DNA of 64,000 nucleotides from Thelephora terrestris (taxonomy: Eukaryota; Basidiomycota; Agaricomycetes; Thelephorales; Thelephoraceae): the NCBI GenBank assembly GCA_015956445.1, contig WIUZ02000004.1, forward strand, positions 1,488,001 to 1,552,000, written 5' to 3'. Of this stretch, positions 1 through 12,585 are shown piece after piece. Position numbers and translations under genes: made by a program. Below the pieces are notes generated by a model, which saw only the letters and a list, made by a program, of their open reading frames with translations, was not told the DNA's origin and did no database searches. Position 1 is the first letter of the stretch; each line of letters starts with the position of its first letter.

Positions 1-2301
1 CTCCGGGGTTGACTCAACCTCAGGGAGAAGCGGACTTTCAAGTAGGGAGAGTTTGGGAAGAACGGGTGAAGGTTGGCGAGGGTCCTCCTTGGACTTCTCC
101 TTGGTGTCATCTCCTCCAAAGCGAACGGCTTGAGCGCCCGCGGGGCGAAGACCACTGGTGCCCCCCTCAGCAATTCCTTTCAGAAGGTAACCGTTCAGGG
201 CCACGCTGACGGCAAGAACAAGGACAATCCATTTGGAGAGAACTTCGTCTCCGACCAGCCTTGTCCAAGATTCCATGAAGTTATGGATGACGTGACCGGA
301 CTTGACGGCGTCTTCACGAGAGACACGGACGTGGAGAGGAGGGGCCACGCGGACGAGAATCTCGTCATCCTTTATGGAGTCAACGTCTGGAGATTGAGAT
401 TGCTGGTCTTGAGTAGCCAGGCTGAAGAGGACGTTGGAGATGACGGGGGACGTGATATCCACCTTCTTGGTCGGCCCCGGAACAGGCTCACTGAACATGT
501 GCAGAGACTTTGAAGAAGGGTGATTGTGATAGCGTTGAAGAGCGGTAGCAGGCGTGAGGGTTGTGCAGAGGTTGAGCATGTGGAGCGTGAGGAAGGAAGC
601 GATCTGGAATGCGGGTCACCAAAATACCGACAGTTATGTAACGAATATAACGCACCAGCAACAATCGTAAGCGGGCAACAGGGTTTTCGTTCTTGTTCTG
701 AGCATTCTGATCCTGCCGTAAGAAAGAACCCTTGACCCCCAAGACAGCAGCCGAGACACGTTGGCGCAAACTCATATTGAGGTTCTGTTCGATGTCAGCT
801 TGAATACGCGGGCGGACGAGATTGCTTGGTTTCGATTCGGAGATAGTCGAATTGCGGCGTGATTTGGTGGCGGCCCTGGCCAATTTGATTCTTCGGACCT
901 GCGAAGATAAATAGTCGTAGCGGTCGTTAGTAGAGATGCGATGAGGCGGTGAAACTGGAAACAGCTCCGAAGTGGGAAAGGCCCGTGATCCAATCAACTC
1001 ACCTCGATCATTACAGCGAGGATCGCGGTGTAAAATGTACAGAGCATGAAACAATCCAGGGCCAAGGCAAGGACAGCAAGGGCGCAAAATTCACGGAGAC
1101 CTCCTACATGGCTGCTGGCCCCCACGAGGAGAACGGCGATCTCGAGGGCGTAATCCCTGAGGATTCCATTTCCCACTTGATCGACAGCCTCGAGTACGAC
1201 GTCACCAGCAAGCTTCATTTGGCCACGCCATCTACCTTCTTGGACTGCAGGACGGGTTACATGAGGATGAGTGAATACCGCGCGCGCCAAACGAAGCGGT
1301 TTATCGAAGCCAACGGTGCAAACCAAGAAGGGGAGGGCTTCAACGAGGCAAACGGGATCAAGGGGAATGTCCAAATACATGGCCAAGGGGAGAGCAAGGA
1401 GGAAGGCGGTGACGGACGATGAAAGAATCGCAGTCATGAGCCAGAAGTTGGAGCCGAGACTACGGGAAGCCAAGAACAGTCGTCCGAAGGTTACATGCAT
1501 CAGGATATACCCCAACAGGACAAGAAGAATGTCGAAAGAATCGGCTTTCTGGGAAGGGTTAGATGGTGTTTGGTTGGGGTTATCGGAAAATTCACCTTGG
1601 CCAAATCCCAGAAGCGCACGACAAGGGCCCTGATAGCGTAACCTATCCAACGGCCACTTTTCTTCATGGCATCTCCATCACGACCCTCGACATGATACCT
1701 GACATTAAACTGATCGTAGAAGGCGGGGGCCCTCCTGTGCAACGCCTTAATGAAATCCTCGCGGTTACCAGGAGTAAAGGACAGGGTCAAGACGTCTGAG
1801 GTGGGAAGGTTGGAGATGGTATGGGTGAAGCACTCGGTCGACTGGTTTACCGCGAAGCGGAAGCAGATCGAATTGTAAGCGTCCCCGGAGTGTAGGACGA
1901 GGCCCTTTGTCAGATAGTCCGTGAAGTTGGCGAGAGATGGTTGAAGAATAGAAGAGACCGATTCCGAAACGTCCTTTAGGTGCGGTTGAGCGATCGGTTT
2001 TTCAGAGAGAAGGAGGGGAACATACCTGGATGTTGTCGAAGGAGAAGACAATTGGTTGGAGTTCGAGTTGAACGCCTGCTTTAAACCAGTCCTTTCCTGA
2101 AACAGGAACCCATTCGTCGTCAGTAAGGAGGGCATACGCGGGCCTGAGGTTGTTTGGTGCGGAGAGAGCAAAGTAGGTAGATGTACGGATGGCGGAGAGA
2201 ATGTAGAAGTAAGAGAGGGTCGCAAGAACAAAAACAAAGACGATGGTTTCTATTGGCGCAGAGGCAGTACGCGCTGCGAAGGGACGCGGAATGGCACGCA
2301 T
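1..2301 (-). CDS. HMG1: HMG-CoA reductase, N-terminal membrane half (partial)
   Basis: Makes mevalonate from HMG-CoA in the ER membrane, the controlling step of the ergosterol pathway. Only the membrane half is in the window; the catalytic domain lies beyond the left edge. The start is the ATG at 2301, opening MRAIPRPFAARTAS, followed by a first hydrophobic helix. A lumenal loop follows, and then a sterol-sensing domain at about 1560-950 with segments such as DILLVLLGYILMHVTFGRLF and the stretch VDQVGNGILRDYALEIAVLL, both typical of fungal HMG-CoA reductases. A last helix (KWIVLVLAVSVALNGYLL, about 250-190) precedes a hydrophilic linker that runs off the edge. Several short introns interrupt the frame. 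The family assignment is firm because of the sterol-sensing region. The symbol is by homology only, since the catalytic part cannot be checked here. Confidence 0.88.
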
Positions 2302-2625
2302 TGTTTTGGGACCCTAGGGTAGACAATAGAGATGAGAAGGTTAGGAACGGAGAACAGCAAGAGTTGAGCAACGGACCGGAGCTGGAGACCTCTTAGGAAC
2401 GACGATTGGATAAAGGTCGTTGAGGGAGACTCGGACAACGACGGCGACGGCGACGGCGAGGTCGAGCTGACAGTTATGGATACCAGGGAAGACGGGGGGG
2501 GATGGGAAAGTCGTTCGACTGGATATTTATTGTCCGATTGTTGGTGCTATGTAATAACCAAAAAAGGAAACCCTGACCACAAGCGTGAATGGTGTCACTA
2601 AACTGTTTTTATTCGGTTTTTCGAT
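2302..2625. other. Intergenic, upstream of HMG-CoA reductase
   Basis: This holds the 5' flank of the reductase and the 3' flank of the neighbouring dehydrogenase, both read on the minus strand. I see no further gene and no regulatory motif I would defend. Confidence 0.5.
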
Positions 2626-4150
2626 CTAATTGTTCCATGTCTCAACTTTATCTTGTGACACCGATTTCTCCGAAACCATTGGCTCGTTCGACAATACCGC
2701 TAAAACATTGGTGACAGCTAAATTCGCCATATCCTTCCTCGTCGCGAACGTCGCGCTGCCAATGTGGGGCATGATGACGCACCTGCAAGCCTGCATCAGA
2801 CAACGAGGCCGGCGCCAGATGTGAATGGCGGACTTACCTGGGCTCTTGCACCAGAGGGTGGTCCGCTGAGATGTTGGGTTCACCCTCAACCACGTCTAGT
2901 CCAGCGCCCCAGATCCATCCCTGACGGAGCGCCTTTGCGAGAGCGTCCGAATCCACTAGTGACCCACGACTCGTGTTCACAAGCACACTAGTCCTTTTCA
3001 TCTCCCTTAGTAATTCCTCGTCCACGACGTGTCTTGTCTCTGCGCCACCAGGCGCCAGGACAAACAAAACATCGCTTTCCCGTGCTAGCGTCTTCAAATC
3101 AACATGTCTCACGCCCTCAAACGCTGGGTTGACGCCCCGGTACTTCTCTGTCAGCGATTCCTCGAGGTCCCTTTTCGGTAGAGATCCTATCCTCGTCGTA
3201 TAGACGCACCGGGAGATTCCAAATCCGACCAACCGGTTCAGGGTCGCCTGTGCGATTCTCCCAAACCCGAGGAATCCCACCGTCCTCGGCCTACCCGCGG
3301 TGCCACTTAGTTGGGATCCGCACCAACTAAAGGGAGACCAAGAATCGTTCGGCCACTAACATACCCGCTCAGCGGGTTTAGGGCCAGCTCTAACCGGACA
3401 CTCTACCTCGCCGTTCTTCACATGTACTAGGGCTTCTCCGCCGTTACGACCAGCCATTAACGCTAGCATGACCGAAAGGTCGGCCACTATCCAATTTATG
3501 GCTTAGCAAATCACCCTTGGAGGGTCACAGAACGCGATCACCTACCAGCGTCGTTCAATACATCGGGAGTGTATCCGAGCCTCACACCCCGTTTCGCCAG
3601 GCCAGCCAAGTCCACATGTTCTATTTGATTTTTTTTTACTAGTCAGAAGGTCTCCACTCGTGCACAACACGGGCCCACTCACCATAACCAACTGACATGG
3701 TCGATACCACTTTGAGGTTGGCTCCAGCTGTGTCCATTACATACGATCGAGACAAATTCCATTTGATAATCCCCGCCTCTTGTAAGAGAAAAGATACAGA
3801 CCTCTGGCCAGAAGCTCTTCGTCCACCTGTTTCCGTGGAACAAACAACTCAAACCTTGGTAAGGTGAGCGTTTTTCGCGACCTTTACCTTATCGGTGAGC
3901 ATCACCACCAGGCCGTCTGCGCCCTCAACGTTCTCCAGCAACCAATCTCGGTCACAAAGACAATCTTGAGGCCAGACCACCATCTATTTTTGGTCAAGGC
4001 GCATGCAGGCATCAACGTTTTGTCCATTGAGATCGAATGAAGGGTACACACATCAACGAATGGATTCTCACTGAGCCTTCCAAGCACATCAGTTCCCAGA
4101 TCCCGCGTCACAACGACCTTCGATTTCTGGCTGTCAAGAGTGTATTCCAT
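2626..4150 (-). CDS. D-isomer-specific 2-hydroxyacid dehydrogenase (glyoxylate/hydroxypyruvate reductase type)
   Basis: NAD(P)H-dependent reduction of a 2-keto acid such as glyoxylate or hydroxypyruvate. Read on the minus strand in about seven exons with short introns. It begins MEYTLDSQKSKVVVTRDLG at 4150 and continues through ENVEGADGLVVML, AGANLKVVSTMSVGYG and HVDLAGLAKRGVRLGYTPDV. The Rossmann motif GFLGFGRIAQATL lies near 3270. The catalytic arginine (VNTSRGSLVD, near 3000), the glutamate (GLDVVEGEP) and the histidine (MPHIGSATF, near 2790) are all present. The order and spacing match human GRHPR and fungal Gor1-like enzymes. It lies upstream of HMG-CoA reductase in the same direction, with no functional link implied. 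Substrate preference cannot be read from the sequence. Confidence 0.88.
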
Positions 4151-4452
4151 GCACCGAGAGTGGAGATGTCCATCGATTATCACTGATAGCGGCCAGCCGA
4201 ACGGACATACAACTTACGTTGTCATTCTCCGAGGAACCACACACGAAGGTGAACGATAAACAAGCAGTGTTAAAGGATCAGCCCGATCGCGCCCAAACAC
4301 CGATCGGACCGGAGCCGGAGATTGTACTTTTAACTTGACGGAATAGCCCTTGACTGTAACAGGGATACGGATACGAACAAAATAATGAAACATTGGCAGT
4401 ACAATATATACCAAGTACCCTCTTGTATGGCGGTACACCCCAGAATCTGCAT
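4151..4452. other. Short intergenic spacer
   Basis: The spacer lies between the stop of listerin and the start of the dehydrogenase, both on the minus strand, so it must hold the listerin terminator and the dehydrogenase promoter. No distinct motif stands out. Confidence 0.45.
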
Positions 4453-7400
4453 CTATCTAATAATATTTGAACGACAAAGAGGACAGCTTGACGAATGACT
4501 GCTTTTGAACCACTGTATGGGAGCGACGATTTTCAACTAAGCGCTGACCGGAGGGAGAAAGCAACAAGGAACACGTACCTCGTACAGACAAGAGGCATGG
4601 AAACTATTCTTGCACGTCTGACAAGGTTTGCTCGGAAGGTTTCCGTCCGCGGCACTGATAAGCCTGCAAATACCTACTATGAGATCTCCTAACCCCGAAC
4701 GACAAAACCAATGCATACGAGTAGCAGATAGCGCATTCCGTCTTGTTTTCAAAGTGGGCAGACACGTTCTTCTTGAACAGTTCAAGTCCATCCACGACGT
4801 TGGCCTGCGGGTCATGTGAGAAACAAGATTTCTACATGGGGCCAACGGTGACCGACCTGAGTAAGCACCACCTGACGAACGCCCGATATCCAAGACTGCC
4901 ACCTATCTTCCTTCACACCGACTTTCTTGACTCCGCGAACCTCGATAAAGTGCAGCGGCCAATCTTCAGGAATCTTCAGGTTCATCTTGATCTGGCTTTC
5001 GTCGATCGTGTATGTTGTATTGATCTCACGATGAGTGGCAATGACTTTCACGACCATCTTCTCGTCGCCAAAATTCGTTGTGGCCACGCGTTCCAACTCC
5101 GCGTCAGTGAGTACGGACGAGAAGTACTTAGAAGTGTACGCTGTAACTGTGGTCGATAGTTTGCGATCTTTGCATTCCAGAATCCACGAACGGATCAAAG
5201 TCGGCACAGTCTTGAGGGCCCGGTAGTATAGGTGCGCACAGAGCAGAACGACGCTCAGCGGGTCCCCCCCCTCGTAAACTAATGTATGATAAGTGTTGTT
5301 CAAATGATGTGAATTCCAGTACGCACATGAAACATAGTACTCCTCGATTCCCCAGATATCTAATTTCGGAGCGTTTGCGATGCCCGAGTACAGATCAAAC
5401 ATGCGGAACGCCGCAGGGAGGAAGTGAGACGTGATCATCTCCAGGTCCCTCAGGTGATTGATATATGCAATCTTCACTTTCAGGGACTGGGAGCGGATCA
5501 ATCAGCTCGATACCTCTCAGCGTCACGGGGCAGGTAAACACTCACGGCATCTACAAACAAGTCAAACACACACATCCAACCAAGTAGGTATCCGAAAGTC
5601 GGTGGCGCATCGGGATCTTCCTCGTCGATGCTTTTTTGTAAGAATGCGATGAGTTCTGGCGGAAGCTCGGGCTTGATCGAATCTGAATCGGGAACTGAGA
5701 CACCCGTTTCGATGACGATGTATTCTGTCCTTTTCTTGGCACCCTTTTGCATGAGCTGATATGCCATCTTCTGCACCTCGACCGACTTGTCGTTCAAGAG
5801 ATGGGTGGCCTGCAACCAAGTCGCTTACAAGCATACTCAAAAGAAAGCATAAACTTTACCTTTCCAAGGGTCTCAATCTCAATCAATGAAGAGGGGATAT
5901 TCTGAGTCACGGTCAACAGTAGCTCGCGGCTTGTCGAAAGTGGTCCTGATTGAACACCTAGGTCACGACCGCTTGAACATTGCAAATTAACATCCGAACA
6001 GACGAGACCCACCGCATTCAGCCGTGGCGATGTTTCTCACTAGGGTAAAAATCTTGGCATTCCGTGCTTCCCAATTTGCACGGAGGGTGCGGTTGGTGGA
6101 CGTCAAGTCAATTACCTTAAGTATCGTCTGCAAGCTCCGAGCAAGGGTAACAATCGTAGAGGGTTCTTCGACCGCAAAATTCTAGACACGGTCCGCAGAG
6201 CAACCGTGAGCGATAGCCAGAAACCAGGGGGGGTCCCGTACCTCGAGGTTATTTTCGATTACGTCGAAAATAAAATCCCAATGAGACCCCGGTACATGCT
6301 GAAGTATCGGCGCAAGGTGGAAGAATAAAACAGTCATCCGAGTTTCCACCTCTTCTTCGATGTCCGCATCAGAGGTTACCCAGTGTTGGCACGCCTTCAG
6401 GAAATTGACTGCCCTTGCCTGGGGAATGAAAACAACGTCCGAGTCGGGATCAGGAGCAGTCACGACGAGTCGCCGAAGAATCCATAGACCCTCAGTGTTG
6501 ATCTTTGCGGGACGCACTCCCATCGCATTTGCCGCGAGCTCGTTACGATAACGATCTAGCCGGAGTGGTTCTGAACCGGATCCAGCGACAGAGAGAGCCA
6601 CGGCCATCGAGACAAAGGGTGCTACGGGGAACCGTGAGCGTCGGGCGTTGAAGGGAAAGATTTGCTTACCCTTGGTCTCAATTCTCCGACACAATCCCAT
6701 CCATAGTTCACCCTCCTCTTTCGAAGTATGACTGAGTACATGTTGGAGGATCGTGTGTAGTATCCGCGCATCCCTCGGATTGTCGTTTGATATAGCAGCC
6801 CTGAACAAGCTCACCACAAATACCCCAATTTCGTCCACGTCGTATTGCACTTTCGTATCTGCGCATGCGGCCGTAACCTTCTGGTGCCAGCTCTGCCCAT
6901 CGGCAATGTTCGAGAGTATGTAGGTAGTTACTTGCTGCACTTTATGAACCAGCTGCTGGAGGTTGGAGGGCGATACAGTCTTGGCATCGAAGACTTCGGA
7001 TGACCTGTTCGGTAAGTCGGCGACCTCTTCGGCGTAGATGGATAGCGCAACAAAGTGTCGGAGGGTCCAGGGATGAGCCTTGGCAACGATTCGATCTCCT
7101 GATAATGCATCGAGCAGGAGGGAGATTATCCTGGCGTAGCTAGAATAGCCATCCAAATCGAATTTCTCTTCCGGGGTTAGAGGTGGATCCTCGAGACCTG
7201 ACAATGGTAGTAGTGGAGAGCGCATGGACATCGATGCATCCGTCGGTTCGGTGGGGAATGCGCTCAGCATAGAATCAAGAGTTTCCTTGGAAGGCACCAA
7301 GTCCATGACTTCAAAACTCATGTTACCGAAGAGCCTAGATGCGGCTTTGAAGACCATTGTAGGTCTAGAGAGGGTTAAGAACGATTCAAAATTTGCAGAT

Positions 7401-10400
7401 GATCAAGACTCACCGTGAGCACGAGTCCACGTTTCGCACATGAAATTGCAGCCGTGCACACAGGTTGGGCTTCACTGACACAAGAACGCTTTCGGGACTC
7501 TGAGTGAGGAACCCAGACCAAATCTCCAAGCATTTCGACGAAACGCTTGGCGCATCTTCATTACCCTCGTCGATCAACGAACCCAGGAGGAATATTTCAG
7601 GCAGCAACGATCGATAGACGTCCCATAGCGATTCTTCACCCAGGTAGCGAAAGAGAGTCGACTGAAAAAATGTGAGATGCCTTTCGATATCATCCGACGG
7701 AGCAGGATGGACGCGTAGGATTTGCTGAATGACGGGCACAATTGACTCGGAAAGAGAGCGGAAGAGGGACTGCACAAAACTTTCGGTGACAAACCGATCT
7801 AGTATCCTAAATGAGCGAGTGGTGGCTGATATCGAATCAACAAACACAAACCAGGTCGTTCAAGCAGCGAGAGGGCTCGCTCCAAGTTGCATTTTCCATC
7901 CTCCAAGACCGTAGTAATGGTATTCTTGAAGAATTCTTCAAAATCTTGAGAGGGCTGGAGGCAATGTGGTACATTTGCGGAGTTGAACGCATACAACCAA
8001 TCCAATGCTTCGGAGGTGGTAAAGGAAGAGACAATGTCGAGAACCTGGTGCCAGTAGGTATTTGCTGGTTTTTCCGGAAGAAGTCCCAGGTATGTGGATA
8101 CCAGGGAGGGTCCGCAGCGTACTACCTGTGGCAACCTTGCTTTCATGAATGGATGGAGATTCTTGAAGAAATAGTGAGGACATTCGAGCCTAAGGCAGGG
8201 TCGGGGACGTACAATTGAAGACTCAGGATCTTCCACTCCGTCCTTACCCCAAACGTCTAGCAACGCTTCAAAGGTTGATCCGGCCTTGACACGATCGGTT
8301 CGGTTTTCCGGCGGAGAGTCAAGGCTTCTCGAAACATTGCCGATGACAATCTCGAACGTTAGACGAATCAGCGACTTCACAGAACTCTCGAATAGCGCGC
8401 CGGCAGCAGAGAGCTGGATGTGTTTGAGGTAGGTAAAGTGTTGGATATCGATCGACTGGGGCGGGGATTGTAACGATCGGATATAGCTATCAGAGATGCA
8501 TTCCCACGCAGTTTTCGAAAGATCTGTGGGCAGTACGATTCAGTAAATGACTTGAAAATCCGTGAATATAACCCAACCTTTCTCCACCTCATCTAACTTG
8601 GTAACGATTTTGCTCAGATGTTCGGTCGCTGCAGGCGGATCAAGTCGAAGGCGACCTTGGAAGGTCTCCCCGACGAAACGAGTGGTTTGTTTGTGAACGA
8701 AATTACGAAGGATGGTACCCGACTCGGAGTCCGTTCCATCTGCCTCGGAATTGTTCCTCACCAGCGAGCTCACGACACTTGGAGTCGAACTTCGTAGTCG
8801 TTTGACGAATAGGAGCAGGCAGTCCACGAAAGCGTGTGCAAATGCTGAGAAGGTCTGTGCCTTGTCTGTCATCCCAAAGGCTCGTGAATCTAGAGCAGAC
8901 CAGAAGGATGTGAAAAGATCCTCTAGAGGCGACTCGGATGGGAGGCTAGTTGTAACCTGTCGTCTCTGTATCAGGGATTGTGTCATCACGATCTCATATA
9001 AGAAGCCTTACGGAGAGCGGGATGGTGGATAAAACGATAACAAGGGCAGGATAACCTTGCCTTGGAGACCCGCGGCAGCCCAGCTCCAAGAAACGAAGGA
9101 ATTCTTTGTAGGCAACCGAAGGAGGTAGATCAAAATCCCCCTCATTCTCAGAGTCCGAACCATCCGCATCAGGAAGAAAGCGTGCATCAAGCTCCCAACA
9201 TTGTGGGTACTCTAGAAAAAACGATGGACACAAGCGTTGATAACAAAAAAAAATGGCGTACCTGTTATGAAGTTGAGCAAAGGCTGCCACATACCGGCAC
9301 GCACCACTGCGTCCCATTCCGCCCAGGCTGATCTCAAGACAGAGGTGCTCAAGGTCGATATGAACGCGTCGAGTTCACCTACGAATACCTGTTAATGTGA
9401 CCAGGGCAATATGACCGCAGTCTGACCTTTTCTCTCCTCTAAGACGGACAGAAGCAGACCCCACGCAGCCCGACGGACAACAGGTTGTTCAAATCCGAGG
9501 CATTCCGAGTCATTGGTGGGTGGCTGCTCGCCACAATAAAGGGATGTCCACAATAGCGAATTCGACAAAGTCTCCTCGATGGCCTCCTGGGAAGATTCGC
9601 TCAACTGGAGCAGGTTCCTTGCAGCTCCATCCAGGTGAGATATTGACAGCTGGCAGGAAGTTTCGACATACCCAAAACGTATTTCACGGAACTTAGGGCT
9701 CCTGCTCTGAGTCTCGCCTTTCGTTCTGTGCTCAGCTCTTCATCCGTTGAAGGAGTTTCCAGAGGCGCTTGGATTCGTGGTTGAGGTTTGGTGAGTTTGG
9801 CGCCTTTTTTGACAGGCTTTGTGTCTACGGAGGGTTGGATCGGGTTAACCACGGAGTAAGCCCCTAGAGGGTCGAAAATAGTCTGCCGGATGAACGAAAT
9901 TAGCGCAGGTGCAGCTTCTCGGATGAGAAGAACCCCTTCAGCTGCTGCACCAGCTCCGGGTCCAAAGTTCTCTCCCCACGATGGGAGTACAGCCAAGGAG
10001 ACTTGATTCTCGATGTCGTGAGCGAGTAAGCACCAACTCCCGATCACGGCTTCCTGTCGTTCTACTTCAAGATCGCGGATCAAGGTAAACAGCGGGGCCT
10101 TGATCCCTGGTAGAGCCAGAAGTAGCGAGTGAAGTCCGCCAGATAGCAGTCTAATTCTCCGGGATGGGTGTAGGAACAAACTAGGGATGTGATGGAGCTA
10201 TGTTTTGATGAGCACTGATGTGAGTTGCTCGGGACGTCTGAACGTACCCAGACCGGTAATACTGTGGTGATTTCCTCTAGCAACTGTGAATCGTTCTCCT
10301 GCCCCGCTTTCAAGATCCAGTCGTCCTGTAGCTCCTCCAGGGCATGGATCTTGGTCACAGGATCCTTCTTTCCTAGTTTCCGCAGGACGACGTGCAGCTC

Positions 10401-10646
10401 GGACGATATCGAGTATGCGATACCGAGTGTGTCCAAAGGATCCGGTTGAATGGCCCGGGGTCTTACGGGTGGGATGTAAATCTTCTTCCTCGGCTCAGCC
10501 TTCAACCTGGCCTTCTCCTTTCCCCTCGGTTTCTTTTGTTTCGGAACGGGCGGGTTTTCGGCGACTTCTCCAGCGGCGGTCGCAACCTTCTTTGCGTGTT
10601 TCTTTCGTGTAGCTGAACTAGCCGAAGATTTCTGATTCTTCACCAT
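4453..10646 (-). CDS. LTN1: Listerin, E3 ubiquitin ligase of ribosome quality control
   Basis: Ubiquitinates nascent chains stalled on 60S subunits as part of the RQC complex. It starts MVKNQKSSASSATRKKHAKK at 10646. The N-terminal block has the family pattern DPLDTLGIAYSISSELHVVL followed by KIHALEELQDDW. A long HEAT-like helical middle follows across many exons. The C-terminal RING-CH finger is complete: the first pair is in TECAICYS (about 4745), then KPCQTCKNSFHASCLYE, and after a last intron (about 4579-4515) WFKSSHSSSCPLCR, ending at the stop at 4455-4453. The 6.2 kb span minus introns gives roughly 1,700 residues, close to yeast Rkr1 and human listerin. No break was noticed, though I did not join every exon. 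Confidence 0.9.
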
Positions 10647-10851
10647 AGTCGACGAGTCTACCGAAGGTGTGGCGGGAGGAGGAACAAAAGTCGAGTCGGA
10701 GTGACTTCAGATCACTGATTGTCTCACCCGTGTCTCCTGCCAAATCAGGAAGGCAATCAACTCCGCTCCGTCGACGCTTGATCATGATGGGCGCTTCACG
10801 GAGTTCTCAACGCGCTCTCCCGCTTCGCCAACTCCCCCGCCTGCACTCGCA

Positions 10852-12184
10852 ATGGCTCGAGCTAATGCCCCAAAGAGGTCCGCCAAAAAGTCACAACCTC
10901 GCAAGTTCGCAGAGATTGGAGGGAAGCGACTGCTCATCAACGAGGTCATGGACACGCTCTGGTACTGGATGCGGGAGCGCCACTCCATTCATGAACGCCG
11001 TCTCGCCGGCCAGACACCCTGGACGGAGGATCCAATCCTCAAGGAGTACAAGTTCACTAACTTGTTTCGCGTCTTCGATAGGAATACCCAATTTATTCTC
11101 AACGAGGTTATTCCGGACGGTCCATCAGACATTACCGAGACTTCATTTCGGATTATCCTCTTTCGCACCTTCAACCGCATCGAGACCTACAGAAGACTCC
11201 GGACTCACTTTGGCCAACTCAAGTGGGCAACGTTCGACATTGACGACTATTATTCCGAGCTGGTTGCCGAAAAGACCACATATGGGCACGCATATTTCAT
11301 CCCCGCCCCCAACGCCCTCGGTGGTGACGACAATCGGATGAAACACCTCCGGCTGATATACTTGCTGATGACATCCGGTTTTCCCACCGAGCTCAAGAAA
11401 CTCCATCATTTGAAAGACGCCTTGGGGTTGACTGTATTGTACCCGGGTTTGGGTCAATTCACTGCGTTCCAGTACGTTCCCAGCATATACTTCGACAGGT
11501 GACTGACATTGATGCCGAAGGTTACTCCTTGATCTCAACATGTGCGATCATTTCAACTTCTCGGAGGAAGAATGGGCCGTCGCGGGCCCAGGCGCTACCG
11601 ACGGTCTCGTCAGGATATTTGGCAAGGAGATTAGAGGGATTGAAACCTTGGCAATCAATTGGCTCCGGGAAAACCAAGGCGCATATTGGAACCGACTATC
11701 GTTCTCTCCACCTCTTCGCCACTCCTCAAGCAAAGGCCTCAGCGCAGTGGATATTGAGCACGCCCTTTGCGAGTTCGACAAATACTGCAGAGGGAAATTC
11801 CCCAGCACCACCACGCGCAGGACCATGATCAAAACCCGTTTCGCGCCGAGTCACGAGCCATACACGGGAAATCTTCCAAAGAAGTGGACGAAGTCTGCGA
11901 TGGCAAAGGAAATCACGCGCCCCCCGCCGTCGATCCTGCGGCATGGGCAGGTCTATTACGAGGTTTCGCACATCGTGATGAGTTCGGGGAAGTCAAAGTT
12001 CTTGGTCCGGTGGCTTGGTTATGAACCAGACGAGGACACTTGGGAAGATGCGGAGAACCTCGGGGAAAGCGCTGGTAAATCCCTCGTCGACTGGCACAGG
12101 AAATGCCAGGCGATCGAGGATGCAATTGCGATGATCGCCAGTGGGAAATTTCCCTCAAAGCCCACTACCTCGAAGTCCAGGTGA
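10852..12184 (+). CDS. Thymidine-hypermodification-like (HMUDK helical / aGPT-pyrophosphorylase-related) domain fused to a chromodomain
   Basis: Two exons, 10852-11471 and 11521-12184, joined across a 49 bp GT-AG intron, give 427 residues. After a basic N-terminus (PKRSAKKSQPRK), residues about 20-325 carry motifs I associate with the helical domain of phage 5-hydroxymethyl-dU DNA kinases and the related alpha-glutamyl/putrescinyl-thymine pyrophosphorylases: TPWTEDPILKEYKFTNLFR, ILFRTFNRIE, the splice-spanning FTAFQLLLDLN, NFSEEEWAVAGPGATDG and ALCEFDKYCRG. Residues about 350-400 form a chromodomain: YYEVSHIV, then KFLVRWLGYEPDEDTWEDAENL, with cage-type Y, W and Y present. Known: the phage enzymes act on hydroxymethyl-uracil in DNA. 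Inferred: this nuclear protein binds methylated histone tails and acts on, or only binds, modified thymine in DNA. It lies alone between LTN1 and the G-alpha gene, with no terminal repeats or transposase seen. The domain call is from memory of the motifs. Confidence 0.72.
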
Positions 12185-12585
12185 CTGCATACCTGACTTA
12201 GCTTTTGACAATCAGGTAAGAGGTTCAAGTCTTTCCGAATGCCGGCGGCTAAAAAACAATCCAAGGACAATGTATCATAGACCCCCCTTATTCCATAAAT
12301 ACGACTAGTAAATAGTATACTCACCGTGCTGATACTGCGATACGATAATACCCTTAATGTACCTAACTTCTTGCTCAGGATCTCCCCCTAGAACGCATTC
12401 GAAAAAGTGTGTTTGAAGTTGATCCTTGGCGGATTCGTTTCTATCCTACATCAACCCCACGCCAATTGATTCCGCGTACTTAGAAAACAGATGAGCGAGC
12501 AAGGTGTGCGCAGGAACAAGACGACTCGGTGAGTGTCATAGAAAAAAAGGGTATAGACCCCAGGTGGGAACTTGGCACGCGTGGT
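12185..12585. other. Tail-to-tail intergenic
   Basis: This lies between the stop of the chromodomain gene (plus) and the stop of the G-alpha gene (minus). I see no gene, and no terminal inverted repeat that would mark the chromodomain gene as mobile. Confidence 0.45.

Noticed and set aside
10667-11341. Plus-strand open frame of 224 codons overlapping the chromodomain gene
   Set aside because: Different frame from the conserved protein; Ser/Arg-rich composition typical of a shadow frame.
10650-12540. Reading the chromodomain gene as part of a transposable element
   Set aside because: No transposase, integrase, terminal repeat or target-site duplication was seen in the flanks by eye; the chromodomain alone is not evidence of an element.
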